This document shows, piece after piece, positions 1-7,857 of a stretch of DNA of 64,000 bases. The notes beneath the pieces were generated by a model, which ran no database searches, had not been told where the DNA came from, and saw only the letters and a list, made by a program, of their open reading frames with translations. The stretch's first letter is position 1. Every line of letters starts with the position of its first letter. The translations under genes and the position numbers were made by a program. The stretch lies in the NCBI GenBank assembly GCA_024234675.1, contig JACKNU010000001.1:496001-560000 (forward strand), given 5' to 3'. This stretch comes from Pseudomonadales bacterium. GTDB taxonomy: Bacteria; Pseudomonadota; Gammaproteobacteria; Pseudomonadales; Halieaceae.

Positions 1-37
1 TTTTGGCAATCACCCAGCACCGATTTCACCGATCCCC

Positions 38-2044
38 CTATAAGGGGGTCGGTAACGGTGAGTGATTCGGTGATTCTGGTAATGATATACCCCCCTCATC
101 CTGTATAAGGTGGCCGCCAGCGATTAGCCCCTTTAAAGCGGTTCGCGCTCTGTCTGCGCGATGGCTTGTAGGAATATCTGGTAGCGCGTCTTTTGCCTTC
201 TCAAAGGCATCGTCATAGCTAAGCTGGCCAACAGAAGTCAATTCCGGTCGCAGCACCTCGTATACGGCCTTCTGGTTGCCGTTCAGACTTTTGCGGGGAG
301 GTAAGGCCGGTCCGGTATACACAACGGCGCAACTGGTTTCAGGCAGGCCAGTGGCATCTTTGCCCACGTTATATGAAGCGAGGTCGAATGACTCCGACAC
401 CGACCCGTCAGCGTCCTTTGATTTGTCAATTTTCCATTTATGACCATCAGCCTGTTTGTTCACAAGTATCACGGTATCCATTGCTCCGTTCATGGAGGAG
501 TGGCCACGCAGACCGCTAGACGGATTTTTTCCAGAATGGTGTACCAGTACAACCAGTCCATTCAATGCCTTGTGGATCGCCTTGGCAGCAGCCAGCAGCA
601 GCCCCATATCAACCGATGAATTCTCGTCCGACCCCGGTGAAGCCTGATTCAGCGTGTCAATAAAGACAACGCACTCGTCGCCGACTTCTTGCTGAATTAC
701 ATCCAACAGGGCATCAACGTCTGGCCGATACTTCAGGTTGAACGCATCAAGTACAAGGCGAAGATTTTCCACCGGTGACTGATTGTGAATCTCCCAAGCC
801 CTTATACGCTTGGCGATTCCTGTTGCTCCTTCCAGAGCAAGGTATATTGCGCTGCGCTGCTGTATCGGTCTGTTAAACCAAGTAGAACGCCCTTCGCTGA
901 CCGCTATTGCCATATCAAGAGCCAGAAAAGTCTTCCCCGACCCTGGCGCACCGTAGATCGCAGCTAATCCCTGCGCAGGTAGCAGGTCTTTTATCAACCA
1001 TTCCATCGGTGGCTGATCGTACAGATCACGGGGGCTGAGCAATCTGAACCTTGGTTGAGCTACTTCTTTCCCTGAGTCATCTATTTCAACAGCTCGCTTA
1101 TATTGCCATCCGTGCTCTTTGGCATGGTGCATCAGAGTGCCGATACCAATCCCACCTGAACGATCATATGTATTGAAAATATTGGTCAATGAAGTTTCCG
1201 CATCTTTTGCACTATTACTGTCTGCCCAATGATTTTCAGACTGCTTGCTCCATTCAGTCACAAGGTCTTTACCTACAGACCATCCAAGTGATGCAACAGA
1301 CCAAATAATATCCCGCCAGTTGTCGTAAGGAATATCCGGGGATATCTGACATAACGCGCTCGTTATTGTTTGTACGTTGCTTTCTGTTTCGGGCCACGCT
1401 TGCCCAGCGAGTGTGTCTGTTAATATGTCTTTCTGGCTGTTTAAATGTACAACATTGTCGCATGGTGGTTTACCAAACCAGTCACGCTCCAATTCCAAAA
1501 ACTTTTCTGTAGCGTCAACAACGTTCCCTCTACCGGAAATACCAGTGATTGTCAGGAACCGTTTGCTGCCGTAAAGTTCTTTTCCTTGACCTGCATTCCC
1601 CCCTTTTATCTTTGTTCTACTTAAACCGAGCATCCGAAGCCCTTTCAGACTGGGGCTGATTTCCCTATATGTGCCAAGGCGTTTCCATACTGATTTCGCT
1701 TCGTCAATATTCTCACTCACCCCATCCAGATCAACACCAATAAGATAAAGACCATTGCCGTCGTCGTCCGTTGTAATAGGCTCATCAGTAAGTACGATGC
1801 CTATTCCGTCAGATTTACCCTCTTCATAAGCGTTATATGCCTTATCGAATGATGCCCAGTTACAGGGTTTGAGTGCATTTATCTTGTTACCGGATGTAAT
1901 GCTTATGGGTATCTTGTCGAACTTGCCATTTGCTTTTTCTTCCCCGGCCTGCCAGATGACCCATCGGTCATGTAGCTTAAGTAAGTCGGGTATGTTTTCG
2001 GTGTGAATACCAGTTTGTTTGTATTTTCTTAAGGAGTTATTCAT
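38..2044 (-). CDS. Primase-helicase (RepA-like AAA ATPase with PriCT-2-like region)
   Basis: Probable replication protein of the integrated element, 668 residues. The N-terminal ~200 residues look like a prim-pol type primase domain, with an acidic GVDLDG strand near residue 103. Residues ~226-300 resemble the PriCT-2 primase C-terminal domain. A RecA-like ATPase follows, with Walker A GAPGSGKT at 365-372, Walker B VVFIDTLNQ near 459 and a VHHSG sensor-like motif near 501. The family couples priming with hexameric helicase activity at an element origin. It is the last gene of a three-gene run, starting 3 bp after the deoxyribosyltransferase-like stop, with a weak ribosome site. No origin was recognised beside it. 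Codon usage is AT-richer than in host genes. Confidence 0.8.
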   Translation of the reverse strand: MNNSLRKYKQTGIHTENIPDLLKLHDRWVIWQAGEEKANGKFDKIPISITSGNKINALKPCNWASFDKAYNAYEEGKSDGIGIVLTDEPITTDDDGNGLYLIGVDLDGVSENIDEAKSVWKRLGTYREISPSLKGLRMLGLSRTKIKGGNAGQGKELYGSKRFLTITGISGRGNVVDATEKFLELERDWFGKPPCDNVVHLNSQKDILTDTLAGQAWPETESNVQTITSALCQISPDIPYDNWRDIIWSVASLGWSVGKDLVTEWSKQSENHWADSNSAKDAETSLTNIFNTYDRSGGIGIGTLMHHAKEHGWQYKRAVEIDDSGKEVAQPRFRLLSPRDLYDQPPMEWLIKDLLPAQGLAAIYGAPGSGKTFLALDMAIAVSEGRSTWFNRPIQQRSAIYLALEGATGIAKRIRAWEIHNQSPVENLRLVLDAFNLKYRPDVDALLDVIQQEVGDECVVFIDTLNQASPGSDENSSVDMGLLLAAAKAIHKALNGLVVLVHHSGKNPSSGLRGHSSMNGAMDTVILVNKQADGHKWKIDKSKDADGSVSESFDLASYNVGKDATGLPETSCAVVYTGPALPPRKSLNGNQKAVYEVLRPELTSVGQLSYDDAFEKAKDALPDIPTSHRADRARTALKGLIAGGHLIQDEGGISLPESPNHSPLPTPL

Positions 2045-2047
2045 GAA

Positions 2048-2536
2048 TCATGCGCCCAAGACTGATTTTAGCAATGCACCCAATTGGGTTTCATCTACGT
2101 GGAATACAGTTTTATGGCATTGTTCTGACACGAACCAAAAGTCATTTGACTGACTTGAAGCGATTCCGGGTGCAAAGGCAGCTATAACTTCCTTCTTTTC
2201 TGAGACCGCGTATTGAATTTCTGCAATGGTGCCGTAACAGTCAGGCGAGTTTATGTAGCAAATAACGAGGTCGCTGGCGGCGATGCAGCGGTGTGAACGA
2301 TGAATCACTTGTGTGCGTGATAACTGAGCGCCTTCACAGATCAAGGAGCCGAAAACACCATGCGTATTCTCACCGTGAAAGCATCCATGGTCGCACCCAG
2401 TGAAAAAAGGGCCTACATAGGTGAAACCGCTGCATTTAATTGGTCCATCGGAATAAGTATGGTTTCGCAATCCAGGCACCAACTGGTGTCGCCAGCAGTT
2501 CTTTTTAATCTTCCCAGCCATATATATACTAATCAT
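2048..2536 (-). CDS. Nucleoside 2-deoxyribosyltransferase-like protein
   Basis: A 162-residue protein starting MISIYMAGKI, which matches the first beta-strand of the nucleoside 2-deoxyribosyltransferase fold. The segment DLVICYINSPDCYGTIAEIQ (residues ~93-112) has the shape of the family's conserved C-terminal half, where the Glu of the GT-AE motif is normally the nucleophile. A Cys/His-rich insertion (around FTGCDHGCFHG) is unusual. The start at 2536 is preferred over a 22-residue longer version because a strong GGAGG lies 9 bases upstream. The ATG overlaps the end of the AlpA-like gene, implying translational coupling. Base-exchange, hydrolysis or NAD-directed chemistry cannot be told apart from sequence. 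Confidence 0.65.
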   Translation of the reverse strand: MISIYMAGKIKKNCWRHQLVPGLRNHTYSDGPIKCSGFTYVGPFFTGCDHGCFHGENTHGVFGSLICEGAQLSRTQVIHRSHRCIAASDLVICYINSPDCYGTIAEIQYAVSEKKEVIAAFAPGIASSQSNDFWFVSEQCHKTVFHVDETQLGALLKSVLGA

Positions 2537-2876
2537 CGCAAGCTCCCTCCTGATATTGAAAATCACGAGATGCCTTCGATGTTTGCGACCCTGCCGAAAC
2601 ATTTTTATTAGAACAGTTAACCGCTGGTTCTACCTGCAAGATGCGCCGTATTTCTTTCACCGGCCAAGCCAACCGGCCATTGAAACGTATTGGCCTGATA
2701 GGCCCACCGTAGCAGGCCCACGCCCTTAAGGTTTGCGACTTTCGATTCAAGTAGTACGCGGCTGCGGCTGTAGTCAGAGTTGGGGCATTTATTACCTCCA
2801 GTTTTGGATAAGCAGTTTCTTTAAGAGATGGTGACTTGTAACAACGATCATGCTTTAAAGGCGGTGTAGTAGACAT
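2529..2876 (-). CDS. AlpA/MerR-like helix-turn-helix regulator or excisionase
   Basis: A 115-residue protein with a winged helix-turn-helix-like core (LTTAAAAYYLNRKSQTLRAW, about residues 34-53), followed by a wing ending in WPVKEIRRIL. This is the pattern of AlpA/excisionase proteins of P4-type elements, which control integrase direction or element gene expression. The start at 2876 has GAGGA seven bases upstream; a longer frame from 2915 lacks one. It is first in the xis-NDT-primase run and overlaps the next gene by 8 bp. The role comes from family and position, and a DNA target is not proven. The C-terminal ~35 residues are low complexity. Confidence 0.65.
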   Translation of the reverse strand: MSTTPPLKHDRCYKSPSLKETAYPKLEVINAPTLTTAAAAYYLNRKSQTLRAWACYGGPIRPIRFNGRLAWPVKEIRRILQVEPAVNCSNKNVSAGSQTSKASRDFQYQEGACDD

Positions 2877-3251
2877 TAATGATTCCTCACCAATGTCCAA
2901 GCGCACATTGCACAAAATATGACGTGAGCTGCGACACTCGGACAGTAAAAATCCATTCCCTTTCGAGGCTTAATGAACTTCAATCGCAGCTATTTGGTAA
3001 CCCGGTAGTGGGCCGGGAAATCGTTAACTCGCTATTAATTTGAGTTAACTTTTATGCCCGCTCGACGAGTTGCTCCAGGAGGCATGGGCGGTAGGCGCTG
3101 GAATGGCAATTAACGCCGATCAACAACAGTGTGTCAAATCAACAATCGGTTTGAATGCTGGAGTTGGCGTACTGCCATTCAGTAAAAATTACGATAGTTT
3201 GAAACTTTCCGACAATGGATGATAGGTGCAGCTTAGAACAGTGATATAGAT
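2877..3251. other. Non-coding control region of the integrated element
   Basis: This 375 bp stretch lies between the end of the integrase gene and the start of the AlpA-like gene, and no convincing coding frame was found. It probably holds the promoter of the minus-strand operon. It contains an 8 bp perfect inverted repeat (listed separately) and a short CCCGG/CCGGG hairpin at about 3001-3016. Confidence 0.5.
3023..3049. promoter_or_regulatory. Operator-like inverted repeat GTTAACTC-N11-GAGTTAAC
   Basis: Two perfect 8 bp arms flank an AT-rich 11 bp spacer, about 150 bp upstream of the AlpA-like gene. The spacing suits a dimeric regulator or recombination directionality factor. No bound protein can be assigned from sequence. 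Confidence 0.4.
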
Positions 3252-4544
3252 TCATGCCCTCTTATGCGAAATCGGTATAACTTTCGCCACTTTGCCACCT
3301 GAATGTTCGCAGTAATCAGCCCACGCTTGCATCAGCTCTGTCCGCTTCGGCAAGTACGAACCGCGTTGGTAGGCTGCTTCCGCTTTGTCCTTCAGTTGGT
3401 GCGCCAAAGCGTGCTCAATCACTTCTCGTGGGAATGGCGACTGTTCTCCGGCCCAGTCTCTGAAAGTGGACCGGAAGCCATGTGGGGTTGCCACTCGGTT
3501 CTCCATATAGCGATCTGTGTACCCTTCGTCCCCGCGAACCACCGCCTTCTTATGGAGGCTCTTTACGACCTTCGCAATGGTCATATCAGACAACGTTGCG
3601 GCACGCTGGCCGGGGAATACATACTCACCATCCGTTTGCCCTTGTAACGTCTTAAGGAGGCTTACGGCCTGTTTTGAAAGTGGCACGACATGCAGCTTCT
3701 TCGCTTTCATCCGGTCGGCTGGTATCGTCCACTGGGCTTCATGAAGGTCGATCTCGCTCCACTTTGCGAACCGTACTTCACCTGATCGTGCGGCAGTCAA
3801 TATGGAGAATTCTAATGCCCTTGCAGCAACAGAGTGCGTGCCCTTTAAGTCACCCATAAATCGTCCTATCTCGCAGTAACTCAATGCTGGGTGGTGCTTG
3901 TTACCTTTTAATGCACTTGCCGAGGGTAGCAGCGTGTCCAGGTGACCCTTTAACCTCGCCGGGTTATCGCCCTGGCGGAAACCTCGCGTGGTGGCATATG
4001 CAAGGACTGCTTCTATACGCCCTCGCACCCTACTTGCCGTTTCTGTTTTGGTCGTCCAGATTGGTTCCAGAACTTTAATGATATGTGCGGTAGTGATATC
4101 AGATACCGCTAGTTCGCCTATTATAGGAGTGGCATAGGCGTCCAAACTGCTACTCCACTGGGCTGGTGTTTTCGGGTTCTTCCACTTCTTTTCAATGGAA
4201 GCAATGTAATCGGCTGCACAATCATCAAACGTCTTACGACTGGCGCGAGCAGCCGCCAGTTCATCTTTCTTTCTATCGCGTTCACTCAAAGGGTCCAACC
4301 CCTGCTGTATCTGGCGTTTCATCTCGCCAGCCACTTCCCTCGCCGCTTTAAGCGAAACAATCGGATAGCTTCCTAAGCCGTGGTCGCGCACCTTACCGGC
4401 AACGGTCGCACGTAAAATCCATGAACGGGAGTTCTCGTTAGAAACTTGTAGTTTCAGTCCAACTACACCCCCGACCGTGTAAACTCCCTGGGATTTCAAT
4501 TTGCGGACTGCTGCTTCACTTAATGGTGCTACTACCTTCGGCAT
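3252..4544 (-). CDS. Tyrosine recombinase, P4-type integrase
   Basis: A site-specific recombinase of 430 residues that integrates and excises the element. The N-terminal ~90 residues form the DUF4102-type arm-binding domain (GVYTVGGVVGLKLQV). A core-binding domain follows, then the catalytic domain with the set R253 (AARSGEVRFAKW), H355-x-x-R358 (HGFRSTF), H382 (HALAHQ) and nucleophile Y392 (AYQRG). The catalytic set is intact, so the enzyme is probably functional. The start at ATG 4544 is preferred over GTG 4559 because GGGAG lies nine bases upstream. It is transcribed away from the proposed attachment region to its right, the usual arrangement for this family. The target gene is not identified. 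Confidence 0.92.
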   Translation of the reverse strand: MPKVVAPLSEAAVRKLKSQGVYTVGGVVGLKLQVSNENSRSWILRATVAGKVRDHGLGSYPIVSLKAAREVAGEMKRQIQQGLDPLSERDRKKDELAAARASRKTFDDCAADYIASIEKKWKNPKTPAQWSSSLDAYATPIIGELAVSDITTAHIIKVLEPIWTTKTETASRVRGRIEAVLAYATTRGFRQGDNPARLKGHLDTLLPSASALKGNKHHPALSYCEIGRFMGDLKGTHSVAARALEFSILTAARSGEVRFAKWSEIDLHEAQWTIPADRMKAKKLHVVPLSKQAVSLLKTLQGQTDGEYVFPGQRAATLSDMTIAKVVKSLHKKAVVRGDEGYTDRYMENRVATPHGFRSTFRDWAGEQSPFPREVIEHALAHQLKDKAEAAYQRGSYLPKRTELMQAWADYCEHSGGKVAKVIPISHKRA

Positions 4545-4879
4545 TTTGCTAACTCCCACCCACGATAAAACCCACGAAAAATATCAAATACAGTTTACCA
4601 CCGACTGATAAGAGATTACATAAAACATTAATAAATGTGCATAACTATATGTTATATAAGATGTTATAGATCATGTTAAAATTAAGTGGTTGATTTAAAA
4701 ACAGTTACTGTATGGCGGTTGTCGGACTGGCCCACCGCCATTTCAAGGGGTTTCAAGCGATCGAGGCCCCTTTTTCATTCCGGATCCGCCGAATGGCTTC
4801 GCGATCGCGCCTGTCATGTGCCCAATATGGGTATTGCAAACAAGACCACCGCGTATCCTGCCCGGCGTATGCTTAAGCC
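4545..4879. other. Element/host junction region
   Basis: No gene longer than a few codons is visible. The left half is AT-rich and probably holds the integrase promoter and arm sites. It includes an 11 bp palindrome ACAGTTACTGT at 4701-4711. From 4713 the sequence becomes GC-rich and contains a TGGCGGT/ACCGCCA hairpin (4713-4740), then a terminator-like stem-loop. Confidence 0.5.
4745..4775 (+). terminator. Rho-independent terminator-like stem-loop at the element boundary
   Basis: AAGGGGTTTC pairs with GAGGCCCCTT (two G-U pairs) around an 8-base loop, followed by five T. It sits just after the hairpin at 4713-4740. Together they look like the 3' end of a structured RNA gene or transcript entering from the left, but no annotated gene ends here. 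Confidence 0.5.
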
Positions 4880-5026
4880 ATGCAACCAGCAATCTTTGAC
4901 AGACGCATCAAGCTGACCGCCAGGCGACACTGGCAGCAGGCCACCGACTACGCCTACTGGATGGGCATGGCCATCGGTATGTTAGCCGGGGCGGGCCTGG
5001 GTGTAATGGTGGGACTCGCCTGGTAG
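4880..5026 (+). CDS. Small predicted membrane protein, 48 residues
   Basis: The open frame starts MQPAIFDRRIKLTARRHWQQ and continues into a Gly/Ala/Met-rich hydrophobic segment (MGMAIGMLAGAGLGVMVGLA, about residues 28-47) before a stop. A basic N-terminus before one transmembrane helix with small-residue spacing suggests an inner-membrane microprotein with its N-terminus inside. It was below the length usually reported. The ribosome site is weak, so it could be a chance frame. No function is assignable. Confidence 0.4.
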   Translation: MQPAIFDRRIKLTARRHWQQATDYAYWMGMAIGMLAGAGLGVMVGLAW

Positions 5027-5098
5027 CCACCGGGGCGCCTGCCGCCAGCGGTTGCCAAGCTCCGACGCCCGACTGTCAAGGTCCGGCCAGCATCCCCC

Positions 5099-5788
5099 TC
5101 AAGAGGCTTTCCTGTCCCGGGTGGCCTCCCCCGCATTCACCGCCAGGGCAAGATTTTCGGCTGTACAGCTGGACAGCCTGTCGGTGCCAGGCCCGTAGGC
5201 GTAGATGAACTGGCCACGCTTGAGGGTATCGATCATGGGTTTCGCGACTTCGGTGCGGACCGCAGGACAACCCCAGGAACGCCCCAGGCGTCCCGCCGCC
5301 TGGGCGCCGTCCGGATCCACGTAGGGGGCTCCGTGCATGACAATCAGGCGCTCCATGGCGGATTGGTTGTAGCCCCTGCTGAGGCCGTGCAGCTTCAGCG
5401 AGTAGCCATTGCCCCCCTGGTAGGTCCTGTCGGTCAGGAACAGGCCCAGGCTGGTCTGGTGACTGCCGTTGCGGTCGGAAAATTCGGTGGGTATGTCGCC
5501 ACCTGAACCCTGGCCATGGGCCACATGCTCCTTGAAAAGCAGCTCGCCGCGCTCCAGGTCTACCACCCACAGGCGCTGCTTGCGGGAGGGCATGGTGTAG
5601 TCAATTATGGCCAGGCGGTGAGCGTCCTCGCCCACGCCCTTGTCCTGCGCGCATTTCATCGCGGCGACGGCCTCCTCGATGGCAGCGGGCTTGAGTGTCG
5701 GGGCGAGCCGGCTGATCAGTTCGACGGGGTCGGCCTTTACCTGGCCGCAGGCAAACAGGCACAGGGCCAGCGCGGGTGCTAGACGCAT
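5099..5788 (-). CDS. Murein L,D-transpeptidase catalytic domain protein (YkuD_2 type)
   Basis: A 229-residue exported protein. A signal peptide covers about residues 1-19 (ALALCLFACGQVKA); cleavage before D20 is likely, though LFAC could act as a weak lipobox. The second half carries the YkuD_2 signature: H152 in IVMHGAP, then GRSWGCPAV with catalytic Cys174. Such enzymes act on peptidoglycan in the periplasm, forming or cutting L,D bonds or attaching proteins; the exact reaction is unknown. It appears monocistronic, divergent from the Bax-inhibitor-1 gene. Catalytic residues are intact. Confidence 0.85.
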   Translation of the reverse strand: MRLAPALALCLFACGQVKADPVELISRLAPTLKPAAIEEAVAAMKCAQDKGVGEDAHRLAIIDYTMPSRKQRLWVVDLERGELLFKEHVAHGQGSGGDIPTEFSDRNGSHQTSLGLFLTDRTYQGGNGYSLKLHGLSRGYNQSAMERLIVMHGAPYVDPDGAQAAGRLGRSWGCPAVRTEVAKPMIDTLKRGQFIYAYGPGTDRLSSCTAENLALAVNAGEATRDRKAS

Positions 5789-5920
5789 CAGGAATGTCTC
5801 GGTGGAGTTTGCAGCCCGTATGATAGCCTATACAACTCCTGGACGATATGGCCCGGGGCGCCAGCAATGTGGCTGCCGGCGCCAGTCTGCGGGGTGTCGG
5901 CCATTGACCAACTTTCTCCC

Positions 5921-5949
5921 TTGGTTTTTGGATATTTCGCCCTTATTAT
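5921..5949 (+). promoter_or_regulatory. Sigma-70 promoter candidate for the Bax inhibitor-1 gene
   Basis: TTGGTT and TATTAT are separated by 17 bp, about 50 bp ahead of the start codon. Both boxes match four or more consensus positions. This is prediction from sequence only. Confidence 0.5.
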
Positions 5950-6000
5950 CTGTCTCAGTAAGCAACGCACCTGTCGTGCGCGCAACTACGGAGTAATTCG

Positions 6001-6675
6001 ATGCAAGACAAGAGCCTTTACAACATGAATGCAGCCGGCCTGGAGTCGGTGATCGGCACCAACAAGGTGCTGAAAAACACGTACATGCTGTTGGGTCTGA
6101 CCCTGCTGTTCAGCGCTGTCACAGCCGGCATCTCCATGGCCGTGGGGCTGGGCCAGGGCGCGGCCCTTATCCTGATGCTGGTGGGTTTCGGCCTGCTGTT
6201 CGTGGTGAACCGCACAGCTGACAGCAGCAAGGGCCTGCTCGCCATCTTCGCCTTCACCGGCGTGATGGGCGCCTCCATAGGCCCGATGCTGAATTTCTAC
6301 CTCGCCATGCCCAATGGCCCGGCCCTGGTGATGCAGGCGCTGGGCGGCACCGCGGTGGTATTTTTCGGGCTGTCGGCCTACGCCCTGACCACCCGCAAGG
6401 ATTTTTCCTACATGGGCGGCTTCCTCATGGTGGGCCTGCTGGTGGCCGTGGTGGCGATGATCGCCAATATCTTCCTGGCTATCCCTGCGCTGTCACTGAC
6501 CATCTCGGCCGCGGTCGTCATGATCATGTCCGGACTGATCCTGTTCGACACCAGCCGCATCATCAATGGCGGCGAGACCAACTACATCAGGGCGACAGTG
6601 TCGTTGTACCTGAATATCTACAACCTGTTCATTCACCTGCTGCACCTGCTCACCGCCATGGGCGGCGATGACTGA
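6001..6675 (+). CDS. Bax inhibitor-1/YccA family inner-membrane protein
   Basis: A 224-residue protein with about seven hydrophobic helices, starting after a short cytoplasmic N-terminus. Length, topology and the C-terminal FDTSRIINGG...YLNIYNLFIHLLHLL stretch fit the BI-1/YccA (TMBIM) family. Bacterial members are pH-gated calcium leak channels or modulators of the FtsH protease; which applies here cannot be told. GGAG sits eight bases before the ATG. The gene has its own promoter candidate and a strong terminator, so it is probably a single-gene unit. Confidence 0.9.
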   Translation: MQDKSLYNMNAAGLESVIGTNKVLKNTYMLLGLTLLFSAVTAGISMAVGLGQGAALILMLVGFGLLFVVNRTADSSKGLLAIFAFTGVMGASIGPMLNFYLAMPNGPALVMQALGGTAVVFFGLSAYALTTRKDFSYMGGFLMVGLLVAVVAMIANIFLAIPALSLTISAAVVMIMSGLILFDTSRIINGGETNYIRATVSLYLNIYNLFIHLLHLLTAMGGDD

Positions 6676-6694
6676 CAGCTGCGACGGCGCAAGC

Positions 6695-6722
6695 AAACCC
6701 CGGTCCCGGCCGGGGTTTTTTC
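6695..6722 (+). terminator. Intrinsic terminator after the BI-1 gene
   Basis: AACCCCGG pairs perfectly with CCGGGGTT around a six-base loop, followed by a run of T. It lies 20 bp past the stop codon and separates this gene from the tus operon. Confidence 0.9.
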
Positions 6723-6792
6723 TTCGTGCACAGGACCTGCGGTATGTCGCGACAGGCATGGATGCCGTTAGCGCCGCCGCCCCGCAACGCCG

Positions 6793-7185
6793 ATGATCTA
6801 TTCCCTGCTGGTCATGTCACCGCCCGCCTCCGGCTCCAGCGCGGCCACTGCCGCCCGCTTTGCCCAGGCCCTGATCGAGGCGGGGCACAGCATACGCCGG
6901 GTGTTCTTCCTCGATGAGGGCGTCACCTGCGCTTCCTCCCTGGCGGTGTTTCCCCAGGACGAAAGCAGTGGCCTGCAGGCCTGGGTGGACCTCGCGGAGC
7001 GGCACGGGGTGGACCTGGTGCTGTGCGTCAGCTCCGCGCTGCGCTACGGCATGCTGGATAATACGGAAGCCGAGCGCCACGAACGGCCCTGTGCGAGTAT
7101 CCACCCGCGTTTCACGATTTCCGGGCTCGGCCAACTGGTCGACGCCACCGCGACCTCGGACCGACTGGTAACCTTCGGGGGCTGA
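6793..7185 (+). CDS. tusD: Sulfurtransferase subunit TusD
   Basis: First subunit of the TusBCD sulfur relay that hands persulfide sulfur from TusA to TusE and on to MnmA, for 2-thiouridine at the wobble position of tRNA Lys, Glu and Gln. At 130 residues it has the DsrE/F fold. The catalytic cysteine is Cys78 (DLVLCVSSALRYG), the same position as in E. coli. It is followed 2 bp later by tusC and lies in a tight run tusD-tusC-tusB-tusE-ybiB-trmA. All members concern tRNA modification except ybiB, whose role is unclear. Acts in the cytoplasm. Confidence 0.93.
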   Translation: MIYSLLVMSPPASGSSAATAARFAQALIEAGHSIRRVFFLDEGVTCASSLAVFPQDESSGLQAWVDLAERHGVDLVLCVSSALRYGMLDNTEAERHERPCASIHPRFTISGLGQLVDATATSDRLVTFGG

Positions 7186-7187
7186 GC

Positions 7188-7559
7188 ATGGTGGAACCCG
7201 CAACCAGGAGCACCCTCGCTGTCATCCGGCACGCGCCCTATGGCAGCAGTCTCGCCCGCGCCGCCATCGACGTGTCCCTGGCCAATGCCGCCTTCGACCA
7301 GCCCGTGGAGCTGCTGTTCATGGGCGACGGCGTGCTGCAATTGCTGCCCGCCCAGGACGCGGCCGCGCTGGGCCGCAAGAACCTTGCCCGCCTGCTGGCC
7401 TCGCTGCCCCTGTACGGTATAGAGCAGGTCTACGTGGATGCCGAGTCGGCGGCACGTTACCGGGTGGACCTGGCACAGTCGCCGGTGGCGGCGGTGCCAC
7501 TGGAAGCCACCGCCCTGCGCGCGCTGCTGCGCGAGCACGACCAGTTGCTGGGGTTTTGA
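7188..7559 (+). CDS. tusC: Sulfurtransferase subunit TusC
   Basis: A structural subunit of the TusBCD heterohexamer, 123 residues, DsrF-like. Recognisable segments are RHAPYGSSLARAAIDVSLANAA and the LLFMGDGVLQLL strand-turn. TusC lacks the catalytic cysteine of TusD in other bacteria, and this protein contains no cysteine at all, consistent with that. It starts 2 bp after tusD and runs directly into tusB, whose candidate start codons fall on or next to the tusC stop, typical of translational coupling. Confidence 0.9.
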   Translation: MVEPATRSTLAVIRHAPYGSSLARAAIDVSLANAAFDQPVELLFMGDGVLQLLPAQDAAALGRKNLARLLASLPLYGIEQVYVDAESAARYRVDLAQSPVAAVPLEATALRALLREHDQLLGF

Positions 7560-7561
7560 GG

Positions 7562-7852
7562 GTGGTCCTGCACACTGTCAACGCCTCACCCGCCAGCCGG
7601 GCCTTTGCGGAGTGCCTGCGACTGGTGGCGCCGGGTGACAGCATTCTGCTGCTGGGCGACGGGGTGTACGCGGCCATCACCGGCACCGCGGCCCGGGCGC
7701 AGCTGGAGGCGACGGACGCCGACCTGCATGTCCTTGAACAGGATGCCGCCGCCGCGGGCATACTGGATCAACTTAGCGGCGTGGCTGCGCTGGACATGGC
7801 CGGCTTCGTGGCCCTGTCAGAGCGCTGCCCCCGCCAGCTCGCCTGGTTCTGA
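7562..7852 (+). CDS. tusB: Sulfurtransferase subunit TusB
   Basis: The smallest subunit of the TusBCD complex, 96 residues from GTG 7562. It begins MVLHTVNASP, close in form to the E. coli start MLHTL, and contains DSILLLGDGVYAAI. A TTG at 7556 overlapping the tusC stop would add two residues and cannot be excluded. Position in the tus run supports the assignment more strongly than sequence, since TusB is poorly conserved. tusE follows 5 bp later. Confidence 0.87.
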   Translation: MVLHTVNASPASRAFAECLRLVAPGDSILLLGDGVYAAITGTAARAQLEATDADLHVLEQDAAAAGILDQLSGVAALDMAGFVALSERCPRQLAWF

Positions 7853-7857
7853 ATGCC

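Larger units (their letters stand above)
1..4712. mobile_element. Right-hand part of an integrated element (satellite/genomic island type)
   Basis: Four minus-strand genes (primase-helicase, deoxyribosyltransferase-like, AlpA-like regulator, tyrosine integrase) sit in DNA clearly richer in A and T than what follows. Base composition changes abruptly near 4712, where AT-rich intergenic sequence gives way to GC-rich host sequence. The gene set resembles P4-like satellites and small phage-inducible islands. The left end is outside the window, so size, cargo and att sequences cannot be read. The right boundary is an estimate from composition and integrase position. Confidence 0.8.

Noticed and set aside
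1..4712. Complete prophage
   Set aside because: No capsid, tail, terminase or lysis genes are in the visible part; only integrase, regulator, one enzyme-like gene and primase are seen, and the left side is cut.
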